Below, one piece after another: positions 50,230 to 58,200 of a DNA stretch of 64,000 nt. Below the pieces are notes generated by a model. The model had not been told where the DNA came from. It was given only the letters and a program-made list of their open reading frames with translations, and made no database searches. Within the stretch, counting starts at the first letter, position 1, and each line of letters begins with the position of its first letter. Location: contig JAIUCV010000022.1 of assembly GCA_026724425.1 (NCBI GenBank), positions 10,044,696-10,108,695 of the forward strand, read 5' to 3'. The translations under genes and the position numbers were made by a program. Source of the stretch: Erythrophleum ivorense (Eukaryota > Streptophyta > Magnoliopsida > Fabales > Fabaceae).

Positions 50230-53200
50230 ATGTGATTGCCTGAGACAACTAGATTGATCATTAAATTAGAAAGGAAGGTAGTTTTCAATTCATTAGTCTG
50301 AGATCCAAGGCTCGAAGCATATTCTAATTTACATATGACAATAAATATTTATAAAAAAATAATTAAATCAATATTTAATAAACATAAAACATATTATATT
50401 ACCAATATTAGACTTCAATGTCTAACTCTACATTTCATATTTCAAACATTTTAATTTAGTAGAGTAAATTTTAAAACTTCAATCTAGTGAAAATATAATA
50501 TTTTTCAAATCACAAGAAGCATATCGTAATGGCAGTACTGCCCCTTGCCATCTAACCTCAAGGTTGGGGTTTTGAACCAATAGTTGGCATTTTCAAGTGG
50601 AAAATATATATATATATATATATTTTTTTTTTTTTTCTTCATTGAATAACATGGTGGCTTGTGAGGCCTACATGTCACCACATTGCAAAACTGCCAACTC
50701 ATCTGGTTTATCCTGTTCATTCAAAACCTGCCAGTTTTAACCAAACCTAGTAATGCTATTGAATTGGACTGTTACATGGACTAGTTCCAGTCCAACTACC
50801 CAAATCAACCACTTCAATTTCGACGACAATGGTATAAGACAATAAACCAGGAAGAAAATTAAATTTCTCTACTAAAAGCATACATTGCTTAACCTCTAAC
50901 AAAAAATATAGATACCAATACCTATGTTTTTATTATTTTTTTTTTTATTATAGAGAAAATATATGTCCTTGGGAGTGGGGAAAAGGGTATTGAAAGGGAT
51001 TGAACCCTTGACATCAATCTCACTTCTTAAAGACTTAAGACTGATGCCATGTGAACTATAAACTCATTGACATAACTTTCTGTGGAATCTCTAATTTATT
51101 CCTAATAAATCTTGGATTCATTAGGACATTTACTCACATTTACTTCTTTGTCTAAGCTATTCAACTAGGGATTTTCATTAGTCTTAATTAGGATTCACTG
51201 TATAGATTAATTGTGATTAGTTTTTAAAATTCTTTCCTTCTTTGCTATGGCCAAATATCAAAAAGTGTTAGCTCCTCTTCTAAATTGGTTCCTTGTATAT
51301 ATGTAGTACCTACTGGTTGTATTCCATTTAGATCAATAAGAAAAATATTTCACACTATTTCATCATGGTATCAGAGCTAAAACTTTAACCCAGACCTGCC
51401 TTTTTTCCCTTCTCTCCTGCATCTCATTCCTTTCCTCTGCCTCTCATCTTCCTCTGCTTTTCCGGCCATCAAGATGTCTTCAGAGGTCAGCTAAGGTGCA
51501 AGCAAATCCTCTGGCCAAACTTGTCCAATCAGGTCATTGCAAAAGGCACTCTCCAAACCATCACTGGCTACAAGTTGAATGGCCATGATTACTTCAATGG
51601 GCCAAATCAGCGCTGATTTTCATCTCATGCAAGGGGAAAGAAAGCTATTTGACTGGAGCTGCTATTCCTCTAGAAAAAAATGATACTAAATACCCAATAT
51701 GGCGAGCAGAGAACAATATGGTTATGTCCTAGTTAATCAACACCATGGTCACAGAATCAAGCCGAACCTTTTTGGTCTATGACATAACTCATTAAGTGTG
51801 GGAAGCTGTGAAGGAGACTTATTCAAATTGTGAGAATATCTCTAAGCCTTTGAGACCAAAGGCAAACTAGATGATCTCAAACAAGGTGATCTCTATGTAA
51901 CTCAATATTATAGCGCACTGACCTATTTGTGGCAGCAGTTGGATGTGTTTGAAAACGTAGATTGGAAATGTCCTAATGATGCTAAGAGGTACAAGGAAAT
52001 TGTGGAAAAGGAGGGAATTTTCAAATTTCTCCTAGGCTAAACAGGTCATTAGATGAAGTAAGGGGGAGGATACTTGGTTTAAAGCCTTTAACACCAATCA
52101 AAACTGTTTTCTCAGAAGTCTGTAGGAAGGAAAGCTAGATGAAACTCATGTAGGGCACTGGCACAACTGCCAGAGCAACCATACCTAAAGGTTTCGCCCT
52201 TCTATCTAGAAACGTGAACCAGCCTAATCACAAGCATTAGAAGGGAAGACCCTGGTGTGACCACTGCTAGCACATTGGTCACACTCATGAGATGTGTTGG
52301 AAAATCTATGGCAAGCCCACTAACTGGAAGCCCAATAAAGAAAGGGAGAACAGGACCTGAAAAAGCTTCCATTGAACTTGCTCTGATCAGCAAAGAACAG
52401 GTTGAATGGCTACATAAATTCCTCAACCTAGGTTCTTCAACAGCCCTTGTTATTGCCTCTGGTTCAACAGCCCAAAAAGGTATCTTCGAGTGCATTTCAT
52501 TCTAAGGCAGAAGATGTTGGTTCTTTGATAATAGACTCCAAGGCATCTAACCATATGATAAGGGACATGTCTTTATTTCATGAATATAATAATTGTCATG
52601 ACAAATATAAAGTTAGAATTGCATTGGGACCTTGTCCGAAGTAACTAAGATTGGCACAGTTGTTATTTCTGACAATTTAGCACTTGATACAATTCTCTTA
52701 GTGCTTAATTTGTCATGCAACTAGCTATCAGTTAGCAAACTCATGATTTGAATTGCATTGCTAAATCCTCTCCTTCTAGGTGTTTGTTATAGGATTTGAA
52801 TTTGGGGAGGACAACTGGCAATGCTGAAGCTCATTAAGGCTTGAATTGGCTCCAATGCAACAATAAAATTTAGACTTCCCATGCTAATAATGCTAAGGCA
52901 TTAGAAGAGGAAAATATGGTTACGTTAAGGCAAAAACATATAGGTCATTTAAATTTTATGTACTTGGAGAGGTTGCTTCCTTCTTTATTTATCAATAAAA
53001 CCCCAAGTTGTTCCAATGTGAGGTGTGTCATCTTCCTAAGCAATGTCGCAGAGCCTATCCTACCCATGAAATATAAACCTTCCCATCCTTTGTTAATCAC
53101 TCATAGTGACATTTGGAGGCTATCTCACATACCTAGTATAACAGGGGCTAAGTGGTTTCTATCTTTCATTAATGATCACACCTATACCAATTGGGTTTTC

Positions 53201-56200
53201 CTTATGAAAGATAAGTCTGAAACCACCTCCATAGTTCAAAATTTTTATGCAACTATTCAAAGCCAAGATTGGAATCATACAAATTTTTCCAACCACTAAT
53301 GCCTGGGACTTCTTCAATGTTGTCCTTAGGAATTTTTTCCTCAAAAAAGGCATTGTTCATCAAAGTTTTTGTCCCTCTACCCCTCAACAAAATGGGATAG
53401 CTGAGAAGAAGAATTGACATCTCCTTGAAATAGCAAATTCCCTTATGATAGCTATCGATATTCTTAAAGATTATTGGGGACAAGCCATCCTAACCACCAC
53501 TTATCTCACCAATAGGTTGCTTTCAAGGACTCTTAAATTTGAAACTCTTTGCCAAGTCCTTCTTAAAACCTTCCCACAAACTAGAATGATCAATGACCTT
53601 CCTCTAAAGATTTTCAGGTGTTGTGCTTATATTCATATTCCTTCACAACAAAGAAGTAAGCTTGATCCTAAATCTATCAAATGCTTATTTCTAGGTTATT
53701 CTCACAGCAAAGGGGGTTACAAATGCTATTCTCCTACTGCTATAAAATTCTCTACCTCAATGAATGTGACCTTCCTTGAACAAGTGCCATATCACCCCAA
53801 AACTCATATTCAGGGGGAGAATTCAGCAAACAAAGAAGAGGAATATCAGTTTTGGGCTTATTTTTCCCATAAACCTGAGACAACTCTTCCATCCTCACAT
53901 GAAACCGAGAGTGAGCCCTTGTCCTCTGAATCTGTTGCTGCTGAACAGGAACCTCCCATTCAATATTTAGCAAGAAAATAAGGAGCTTAAGGTCTATTCA
54001 AGGTAGTCCAAGCAGGTGTAGCATTGCCAAACAGACCCAAATCCATCTCCTACTAAAAGTTTACAAGAAATACAAGGTATTTCGATTCTGAATCATCAAA
54101 AGAATTTAGTCTATCTACTGATCTGCATCTTCCCATTGCTTTTCGAAAAGAAGTCAAATCATGCACCCAACATCTTATTGATCAATTTTGTTTCCTATGA
54201 GAAGCTTTCTCTAAGTTATAAAACTTTTAATTGCCAACATGGACAGCATTAAAATTCCAAGTTGCATAGAGGAAGCTCTTACACATCGTAAACGGAGAGG
54301 GGCTATAAATGAAGAGTTGCATGCACTTCAGAAAAATGGTAGATGGGAGTTGACTCAAAAACCTCAAGGAAACCAACCAGTGGGGTACAAGTGGGTGTTT
54401 ACAATGAAATACAAGGTGGATGGAAGCATTGATAGATACAAAGCAAGGTTGGTCACTAAAAGTTTCACTCAAACTTATAGGATAGACTTTAAGGAAGCTT
54501 TTGCACCTTTGGCAAAACTTAATACCAGGTGCTCCATCCATAACAGCAAACTTTGACTAGAAGCTACATTAGTTAGATGTTAAAAAATGGATTTCTGAAT
54601 GGTGATCTCGAGGAGGAAGTATACAAGGAAATGCCTCCAAGTCTAAACATACCCAAAAGATGTTTCCCTTCATCATCATTCTAACATTCTCTAAGTGAAC
54701 GGGGTAGGTCACAGTGATGTGGAAAGTAGGGAAGTTAGTTCAGTATAAATATAAGGAGCAAAACAGATGAATCTCATTCATGTATCACACAATTGACATA
54801 AGAAAAAACTAATGAAATCTAGTGAAACATGCCATCCTCATTCCTTCTTTCAACTTCAGCTAGTTTCCTCTCTATATCTTAGGAAATTTTTATTTCTATA
54901 CCACACATGTTATGTAATATCTACCTCTACCTTTTCTTATACTTCTGAATGTAAGCTGAGAAACAAGCAGAATAATGACTAGTGACTACAGCAGAAGATT
55001 GCCTAACTAGTGGAGATAAAAGTGATATGATATTGCCCCCCTATCAATTAGATGCCAATTTGTTAAATAAAACAAAAGCTCCAAATAATGAAATCAACTC
55101 ACGAATGCCAGTTTCGTTTTATAATGCCAACAATGCGACCAGAAGGACGACTTAATATGGGATTTATTTCTCCATTAGAACCTTGCTGAGGAATAGTTCT
55201 AGGCGCATCATCAGCACTGCTTGGAACTAGATGAACATCTTCGTCATCCTCCTCATCCTCTACAAGCAAATAAATTATCTGATGAAGAACTGTAACTAGA
55301 AAAGCATGCTTGCAAACATGCACATACACGAAAGGGATGGAACTAATTGAAGCTTCAGCAGAAAAAAATGCTGTAGATGAGAGAGAATAAAAATAAGCTG
55401 CAAATTGCACACATATCCATCTAATATTAGAGCAACAACTTCAGTACTAATTTTGTAGGTGCATATCTCTCTATGATCCAAGTAAATGAACATGCAGCAG
55501 GATTGAAGAGATGTCTTGTATTAATAATGTCTTTGTATTTTATTTGCTTACTTGTGTTGCTTTGTATAACTAGAATACCTAATCTCCCTTTCCTCTGTAT
55601 TCCTTCTCATAATAGAGTTTCCTCTTTTATGTAAAAAATATTATCCAAATATATGAACCCCATCACTGTCTCATAATTGCACCTGAGCCAAATTGATGAA
55701 CTTGGCTCAATTACTAGGTTTAGAAATTAACCCATACAACATAAATCACCATGACACAATGCCAGTATAACACAAGCTTCAGAATTCTGCAGTTTAGACA
55801 TCTTATGTCAAAAAGCAGCACAATGGTGATTATTCCTTTCAAATCACCCAGTGCCCGCTAAATGTGGATCTTTATCCTTCCAATTCATTCCTTGTTTGTC
55901 ATTGAAATTTAAAACAAAGATATCTTTGTCTCTCCTCTAAGTTCTCTCCTTCCTCCCCATTTTGTAACTTTCAGACGTGACAGATAATATAACTAAGATA
56001 CACAATGCAATAAAAATTGATCAAGTTTTCTGTGGAAGTTTATTTATTTTAAAAAGTTTCCAAAGCCTAATAGTAAAATCCATGATACAGTTTTATGAAT
56101 GAAAGTTGGAAGCCCCAGACTTAATGCATAGTTTATTTGTTTATAGTTTTACTTTTTAACTAAAATTAAACTTTGAGAGGAATAAATTTGACAAGTTGCA

Positions 56201-57973
56201 ATGCTGCTCTATAGGGGAGTGCAGAAAGCACTTTAATTAACATACCATCACAAGCTATAGATAGAGACTTTTCTTCATGCCACTGGGCTTGAGGCAGAAG
56301 TTCAACAGCAACTATATCACCATCAAAAGCCCGGTTCATGTTTGCACGCCCATAAATTATTATCTCATCACCGATGCTTTCACTCCCAACATATGCTTCA
56401 AATGGATTATAACGATTTACACGGAGTTTTCCTTGATGATATATTCCACGATGCAAACCAGAAGTAATTTCTGACATTGGCTTATGCTGGAAATAGAACA
56501 GAGAAAAAACAAAGGGAAAAAAAAACCTCAATCATATCATAACAACCAAATTTCAAGACTCAAATCACTTTAAACAAAAAAAAGGAATCGACTGCATACC
56601 TCTGTATAGATGACTTTCCTTTTGGATGGTCTCAAATCTTCCGCCTCTTCCATGTCTACATCTTCAGATGAAGCTTGCACAAGCAGGTCAAGTAAATCTG
56701 ACCGGCCAAGAGATTTTACATATGACTCAACTGAAAGCAAAACAAATATTGATTGATATTGTAACCAAGAAAAAACTCTATATATATATATTGTTTAACA
56801 TCGATAATTTTTATGAATGTAGTAACCATTCAACGACATAACTGTTTTTGTCTAGGTATACTTGATCCATTTAGCCGACCCCACTTAGTGGGAAAAGGCT
56901 TTGTTGTTGTTGTTGTTGTATACTTGACAGATGTAGCTCATGTACATTGATTCCCAGGCCACTTAAGATTCAGCTAACTAACAGGAAAAAATGAAAATTC
57001 AGTTACCTGTCTCCGCAAAAATTCCCTCTTCAGTAGCCTTTCTCTTGTTCTCTTTATCATTAGTTATAAGCAAAACCCTCACTGCATCACCAAAGTGACT
57101 CTGATACCATTGAGTAGCCACTCGGATAGCTGTTTACCACTTCTTGAAGTTAAAATATTAAAAATTAAAAAAAATTCTAAGGGCAGTGGAAAAAATAATG
57201 TAAAGAATAAATTCATAGGTCATACAAAAAACAAACCTCTATCATTCCTATCATTTTTTGTTTCGCCACTCATTTCCTTGACATATGTATCCCTGCCAGA
57301 GGAACATAAAAGTTTCAAAAAAGGTCCATAATCAACAAGAAGAAAAAGTAGTTATCACAGTACCCAATCAGAAAAATCCACCTACCTATGGTATTCATTA
57401 GAGAAAACGAAGAATTTCCTCATCGAATTGCTACAGATAGCTCTTATCCGATTGTAGACAGCCATGTTCTTGTTCTTAACCTCTTCCAGCACAACGGACA
57501 ATATTACAACATCATCAATGGCCGGATTCTCCAGCAAATCAATCTGTTCGCATGGCAATTTTCAAACACAGCAAACAACCAATTTCTCAAAACACCTCGT
57601 TACCGCATAAAACAATGAAGAAGCAAAACTAAGTCCGTTACCGCATAAAACAATGAGGAAACAAAACTAAGTGAGTATGACCTGGTTGAGAACGACATTG
57701 GTGTCCAGAACGAGAACTGTAGAAGCAGAATCACTCAAGCGAGCAGTTGAAGTATCACATGCTTTGCAAAATGGAGCCCCGCAGTATATATCATCTCTTA
57801 GGTAGTGCTCCCTGACTTGCTACTCACAAGCCACAAAACCGATGATAAGAACAGAAACAGAGCTGAGCAGGTGCAAAGAGGCAAAAAGCTAGGAATAGGG
57901 TTAATGAGAAGAAACACACCTTCATCACCTTTCCAGCCTTAGTTTTCTTGACGAAAGACTTGTTGTGGAGCAT
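25635..57973 (-). CDS. RRP44A: exosome ribonuclease RRP44A/DIS3, 24 coding exons, 935 residues
   Basis: This is the catalytic subunit of the RNA exosome, which degrades and trims RNA 3'-5' in the nucleus and cytoplasm. Exons (minus strand): 57973-57920, 57819-57682, 57543-57386, 57292-57237, 57129-57007, 56730-56600, 56486-56246, 55259-55103, 46602-46362, 45912-45756, 34242-34174, 33516-33391, 33293-33241, 31292-31186, 29619-29565, 29446-29347, 28107-27996, 27315-27195, 26946-26887, 26808-26703, 26618-26523, 26286-26205, 26119-26054, 25833-25635. All junctions are GT-AG and the phases join to 2808 nt. The start MLHNKSFVKKTK is the conserved plant N-terminus. The PIN domain covers about residues 50-200, with acidic residues D57 (VLDTN), E84/E85 and D160 (ITNDKE). 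OB folds follow (RGIYHQGKLRVNRYNPFEAYV). The RNB domain has DPPGCKDIDDALH with D483, D489, D491 and D492, and LYTHFTSPIRRYAD. The S1 domain is at the end (NGFIVFVP..YGIEGP). Length matches plant orthologues (~930). Introns 8 and 10 are swollen by transposons; the coding sequence is undamaged. Confidence 0.95.
27673..27693 (+). repeat. 21-base G homopolymer in intron 17 of RRP44A
   Basis: An uninterrupted G run (C run on the gene's sense strand). Length may vary between individuals or be misassembled. Confidence 0.9.
28188..28202 (+). repeat. 15-base G homopolymer in intron 16 of RRP44A
   Basis: A second G run, preceded by a T-rich tract, 80 bases from exon 17 on its other side. Confidence 0.9.
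28203..29346. other. intron 16 of RRP44A, no inserted element recognised
   Basis: Mostly AT-rich. A segment at about 28740-29040 has a different composition and open frames on both strands, but resembles no protein I know. Confidence 0.4.
29620..31185. other. intron 14 of RRP44A, unidentified segment with (GA)n
   Basis: The stretch 30290-30780 differs in texture from the surrounding AT-rich intron and ends in a C-rich patch followed by a (GA)11 run at 30741-30762. It could be an inserted sequence, but I could not find ends, target duplication or coding similarity. Confidence 0.35.
32644..33152. mobile_element. Mutator-like MITE in intron 13 of RRP44A
   Basis: The element spans 32653-33143 (491 bp). 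Its ends are long inverted repeats of about 100 bp: GGTTAAGTTATTGTTGGTCC and AATTTGGTCCTTAT and GAAGTTTGTAATT on the left recur inverted on the right (ATAAGGACCAAATT, AATTACAAACTTC, GGACCAACAAAGTAATTTAAC at the edge with one step). Flanks TCCACAAAA (32644-32652) and TCCACTAAA (33144-33152) match at 8 of 9. Nine-base duplications with long inverted repeats are the mark of Mutator-like elements. It has no transposase. It ends 97 bp from exon 13. Confidence 0.75.
34306..34580 (-). repeat. 3' LTR of the outer copia element
   Basis: 275 bp running TGTTG...CCTCA on the minus strand, paired with 44574-44839. It differs from its partner by roughly 10%, including a 10-bp difference near 34430. It begins 63 bp from exon 11. 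Confidence 0.9.
34729..34989 (-). pseudogene. copia RNase H of the outer element
   Basis: The frame reads VTWWSKKQSMVVRSSAKAKY (the copia S..E/K..Y RNase H block), IKVWCDNMAIIWVAKNP and KTKHVEIDCHFIKE, the conserved end of plant copia Pol. Its upstream partner lies beyond the inner element at 41300-41782, which proves the interruption. Confidence 0.85.
35704..35902 (+). repeat. 5' LTR of the inner copia element
   Basis: 199 bp ending CTCA; its first two bases are TC where the partner keeps TG. It contains the TATA-like CTATAAATAG and ATCACCAAGAAGTATTC shared with 41042-41238. Confidence 0.85.
36764..37147 (+). pseudogene. inner copia Gag remnant
   Basis: A 127-residue frame with LWQQLDVFENP, FKFLVHLNSSLDEVRGRILG and a damaged knuckle (WCNHCHTYETC, lacking the His of CX2CX4HX4C). 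Similar to the gag of the copia elements at 44403 and 51600, so the three are related. Confidence 0.75.
38968..40260 (+). pseudogene. inner copia reverse transcriptase, split by a MITE
   Basis: The first part (38968-39210) reads ALKQPKWRKTVNEVLQAL, NGIWQLTQRP, WKWVFNGKYKADGSVERYK and RLAAKGFT. After a stop and the MITE it resumes with the LDVKN block at about 39909 and IALIVYVYNIIVIGNN, where the catalytic YVDD has become YVYN. It is clearly dead. Confidence 0.8.
39299..39911. mobile_element. hAT-like MITE inside the inner copia element
   Basis: The element spans 39307-39903 (597 bp) and is flanked by a perfect 8-bp duplication TCAGCTTG (39299-39306 and 39904-39911). The ends CATTGTTATCAAAACCA and, inverted, CAATGTTTTTAAAACCA are matching terminal repeats. 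Removing it rejoins the copia codons HQL and DVKN. No coding capacity. Confidence 0.85.
41042..41238 (+). repeat. 3' LTR of the inner copia element
   Basis: 197 bp starting TGTGAAATTC; about 86% alike to 35704-35902 by eye. The end is set by the GTCTA duplication. Confidence 0.85.
41300..41782 (-). pseudogene. outer copia reverse transcriptase, N-terminal part
   Basis: The frame reads AVEEPKWRSAIQKELDA, KTTVGYKLVFIIKYNLNG and, past a stop, FVARGF and an APIAK-like block, then GDLEEEVYMEIPPSL up to the insertion site of the inner element. A short part between NFG and NGDL is missing. Confidence 0.8.
42445..43223 (-). pseudogene. outer copia integrase
   Basis: Pieces show the pre-integrase region (ISKLAQDQRC), the CEICQLFKH zinc-binding end, IHSDICGL (first catalytic Asp) and FRTDN (second Asp). 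A frame change near 42630 and stops break it. Confidence 0.8.
43648..44403 (-). pseudogene. outer copia Gag with zinc knuckle
   Basis: 176 residues from 44403 read the copia gag domain (FNGSNYLLWSQNVLMLIRG, MYSSMENTVTLFQIKGFLQE, YWQQLDMYE, FLLGLNSSFKEVRGRIMG). A stop near 43873 and a frame change follow. In another frame near 43690 an intact CX2CX4HX4C knuckle (CDHCHKSGHTKDVC) remains. Confidence 0.85.
44574..44839 (-). repeat. 5' LTR of the outer copia element
   Basis: 266 bp starting TGTTGGAG on the minus strand at 44839 and ending CCTCA beside the primer site. Confidence 0.9.
44840..45755. other. rest of intron 10 of RRP44A
   Basis: AT-rich intron sequence between the outer copia element and exon 10. 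No element recognised. Confidence 0.6.
46998..50248 (+). mobile_element. RTE-type LINE in intron 8 of RRP44A with 18-bp target duplication
   Basis: The element spans 47016-50230 (about 3.2 kb), antisense to the host gene. The 5' region, including a CATAGCCGGTCCC stretch, matches the copy at 12349-15542. The 3' end carries TAGCCGACCCCACTTAGTG and a (TTG)n tail. Flanks TGTGGTTGTTTGAGACAA (46998-47015) and TGTGATTGCCTGAGACAA (50231-50248) match at 15 of 18, a typical LINE duplication aged by mutation. Confidence 0.9.
47340..50149 (+). pseudogene. RTE LINE endonuclease-reverse transcriptase, decayed
   Basis: Open pieces at 47756-48190, 48417-48797, 49193-49474 and 49692-50081 read the same protein as 12414-15437: endonuclease end (SQIDFFLIKKSD, MDCKVIPGESLTTQHR), linker, RT (LHQGSTMSLYLF, MLFADNIVLVEKS with FADD changed to FADN) and C-terminus (MKWRSVSGVICNRRVP, RLRWFGYIGRR). 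Unlike the other copy, the pieces lie in several frames and include a deletion near 48260, so it is more decayed. Confidence 0.85.
50510..50640 (+). repeat. possible SINE (tRNA-like) remnant, with (TA)n
   Basis: ATGGCAGTACTGCCCC, then 35 bases on GGTTGGGGTTTTGAACC, resemble a tRNA-derived box A and box B. A (TA)n run (50604-50623) and a T run follow. Ends and target duplication were not found. Confidence 0.3.
50985..51062 (-). repeat. possible SINE (tRNA-like) remnant
   Basis: On the minus strand a box-A-like CACATGGCATCAGTC is followed about 45 bases later by AGGGTTCAATCCC, close to the box B consensus. It lies just before the copia LTR at 51081. Weak, since only the two boxes support it. 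Confidence 0.3.
51081..51365 (+). repeat. 5' LTR of the third copia element
   Basis: Starts TGTGGAATC and ends ...TTTCATCA beside the primer site; the start is inferred from TG and from the end of the flanking repeat. No second LTR is available to prove it. Confidence 0.6.
51570..52640 (+). pseudogene. third copia Gag and protease remnant
   Basis: Pieces show the gag start (NGHDYFNWAKSALIF), KWRAENNM-like and LWQQLDVFEN-type blocks, a knuckle CDHCxHIGHTHEMC keeping CX2CX4HX4C but crossed by a stop, and the protease SLIIDSKASNHMI where the catalytic D-S-G has become D-S-K. Confidence 0.7.
52916..53981 (+). pseudogene. third copia integrase remnant
   Basis: Pieces read HIGHLNFMYLERLL, ITHSDIWRLSHIP with the first catalytic Asp, FLMKDKSETTSIVQNFY, then YWGQAILTTTYLTNRLLSR and FLGYSHSKGGYKCYSP. 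This is the copia integrase order. Stops near 53300 and 53420 break it. Confidence 0.8.
54239..54663 (+). pseudogene. third copia reverse transcriptase, N-terminal part only
   Basis: 105 residues with HRKRRGAINEELHALQKNGR, GYKWVFTMKYKVDGSIDRYK and DFKEAFAPLAKL, then a stop and GDLEEEVYKEMPPSL. The similarity ends at about 54663, well before the catalytic YVDD. Confidence 0.8.
56856..56927 (+). mobile_element. 52-bp RTE LINE 3'-end insertion in intron 5 of RRP44A
   Basis: Between two exact copies of GTATACTTGA (56856-56865 and 56918-56927) lie 52 bases made only of the RTE 3' end: TTTAGCCGACCCCACTTAG, GTGGGAAAAGG and (TTG)n. The same end closes the full-length copies at 12349 and 50230. This is an extreme 5' truncation of a LINE insertion. 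Confidence 0.85.
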
Positions 57974-58200
57974 CTTCGATTTTGCTTAGGTCAAGCGACT
58001 GAACTGCGTATTAGAATTCGGAGTGCAGCGAAAGGCCAAGCTTAAGCTTGCAAGTCTTCAACGGCGATGAAGTGTGGTTTCGACGGGTGTCCGCCGCCGC
58101 TTTCCGCGGGCCTGTAGATGATGTAAACGGTGCTTTTTCTTTTTCCCCCTTTTTTTTACGAACGATTAAAAGATTGCACTAAATATAGAGAAAATAAAAT
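57974..58200 (-). promoter_or_regulatory. 5' leader and probable core promoter of RRP44A
   Basis: The ~165 bases before the ATG at 57973 are GC-richer than the surroundings and contain no upstream intron signal, as in a 5' leader. A TATA-like CTATATTTA lies on the minus strand at about 58180-58190. The transcription start cannot be fixed from sequence alone. Confidence 0.35.

Larger units (their letters stand above)
51081..54663 (+). mobile_element. third Ty1/copia element, 3'-truncated, in intron 8 of RRP44A
   Basis: It starts with a 5' LTR (51081-51365), a perfect tRNA-Met type primer site TGGTATCAGAGC (51366-51377), gag (about 51570-52200), knuckle (about 52255-52300), protease (about 52530), integrase (52916-53980) and the start of RT (54239-54660). 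The RT breaks off after GDLEEEVYKEMPPSL and intron sequence follows: no RNase H and no 3' LTR. Related to the inner copia element by protein similarity. All coding parts contain stops. Confidence 0.85.
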
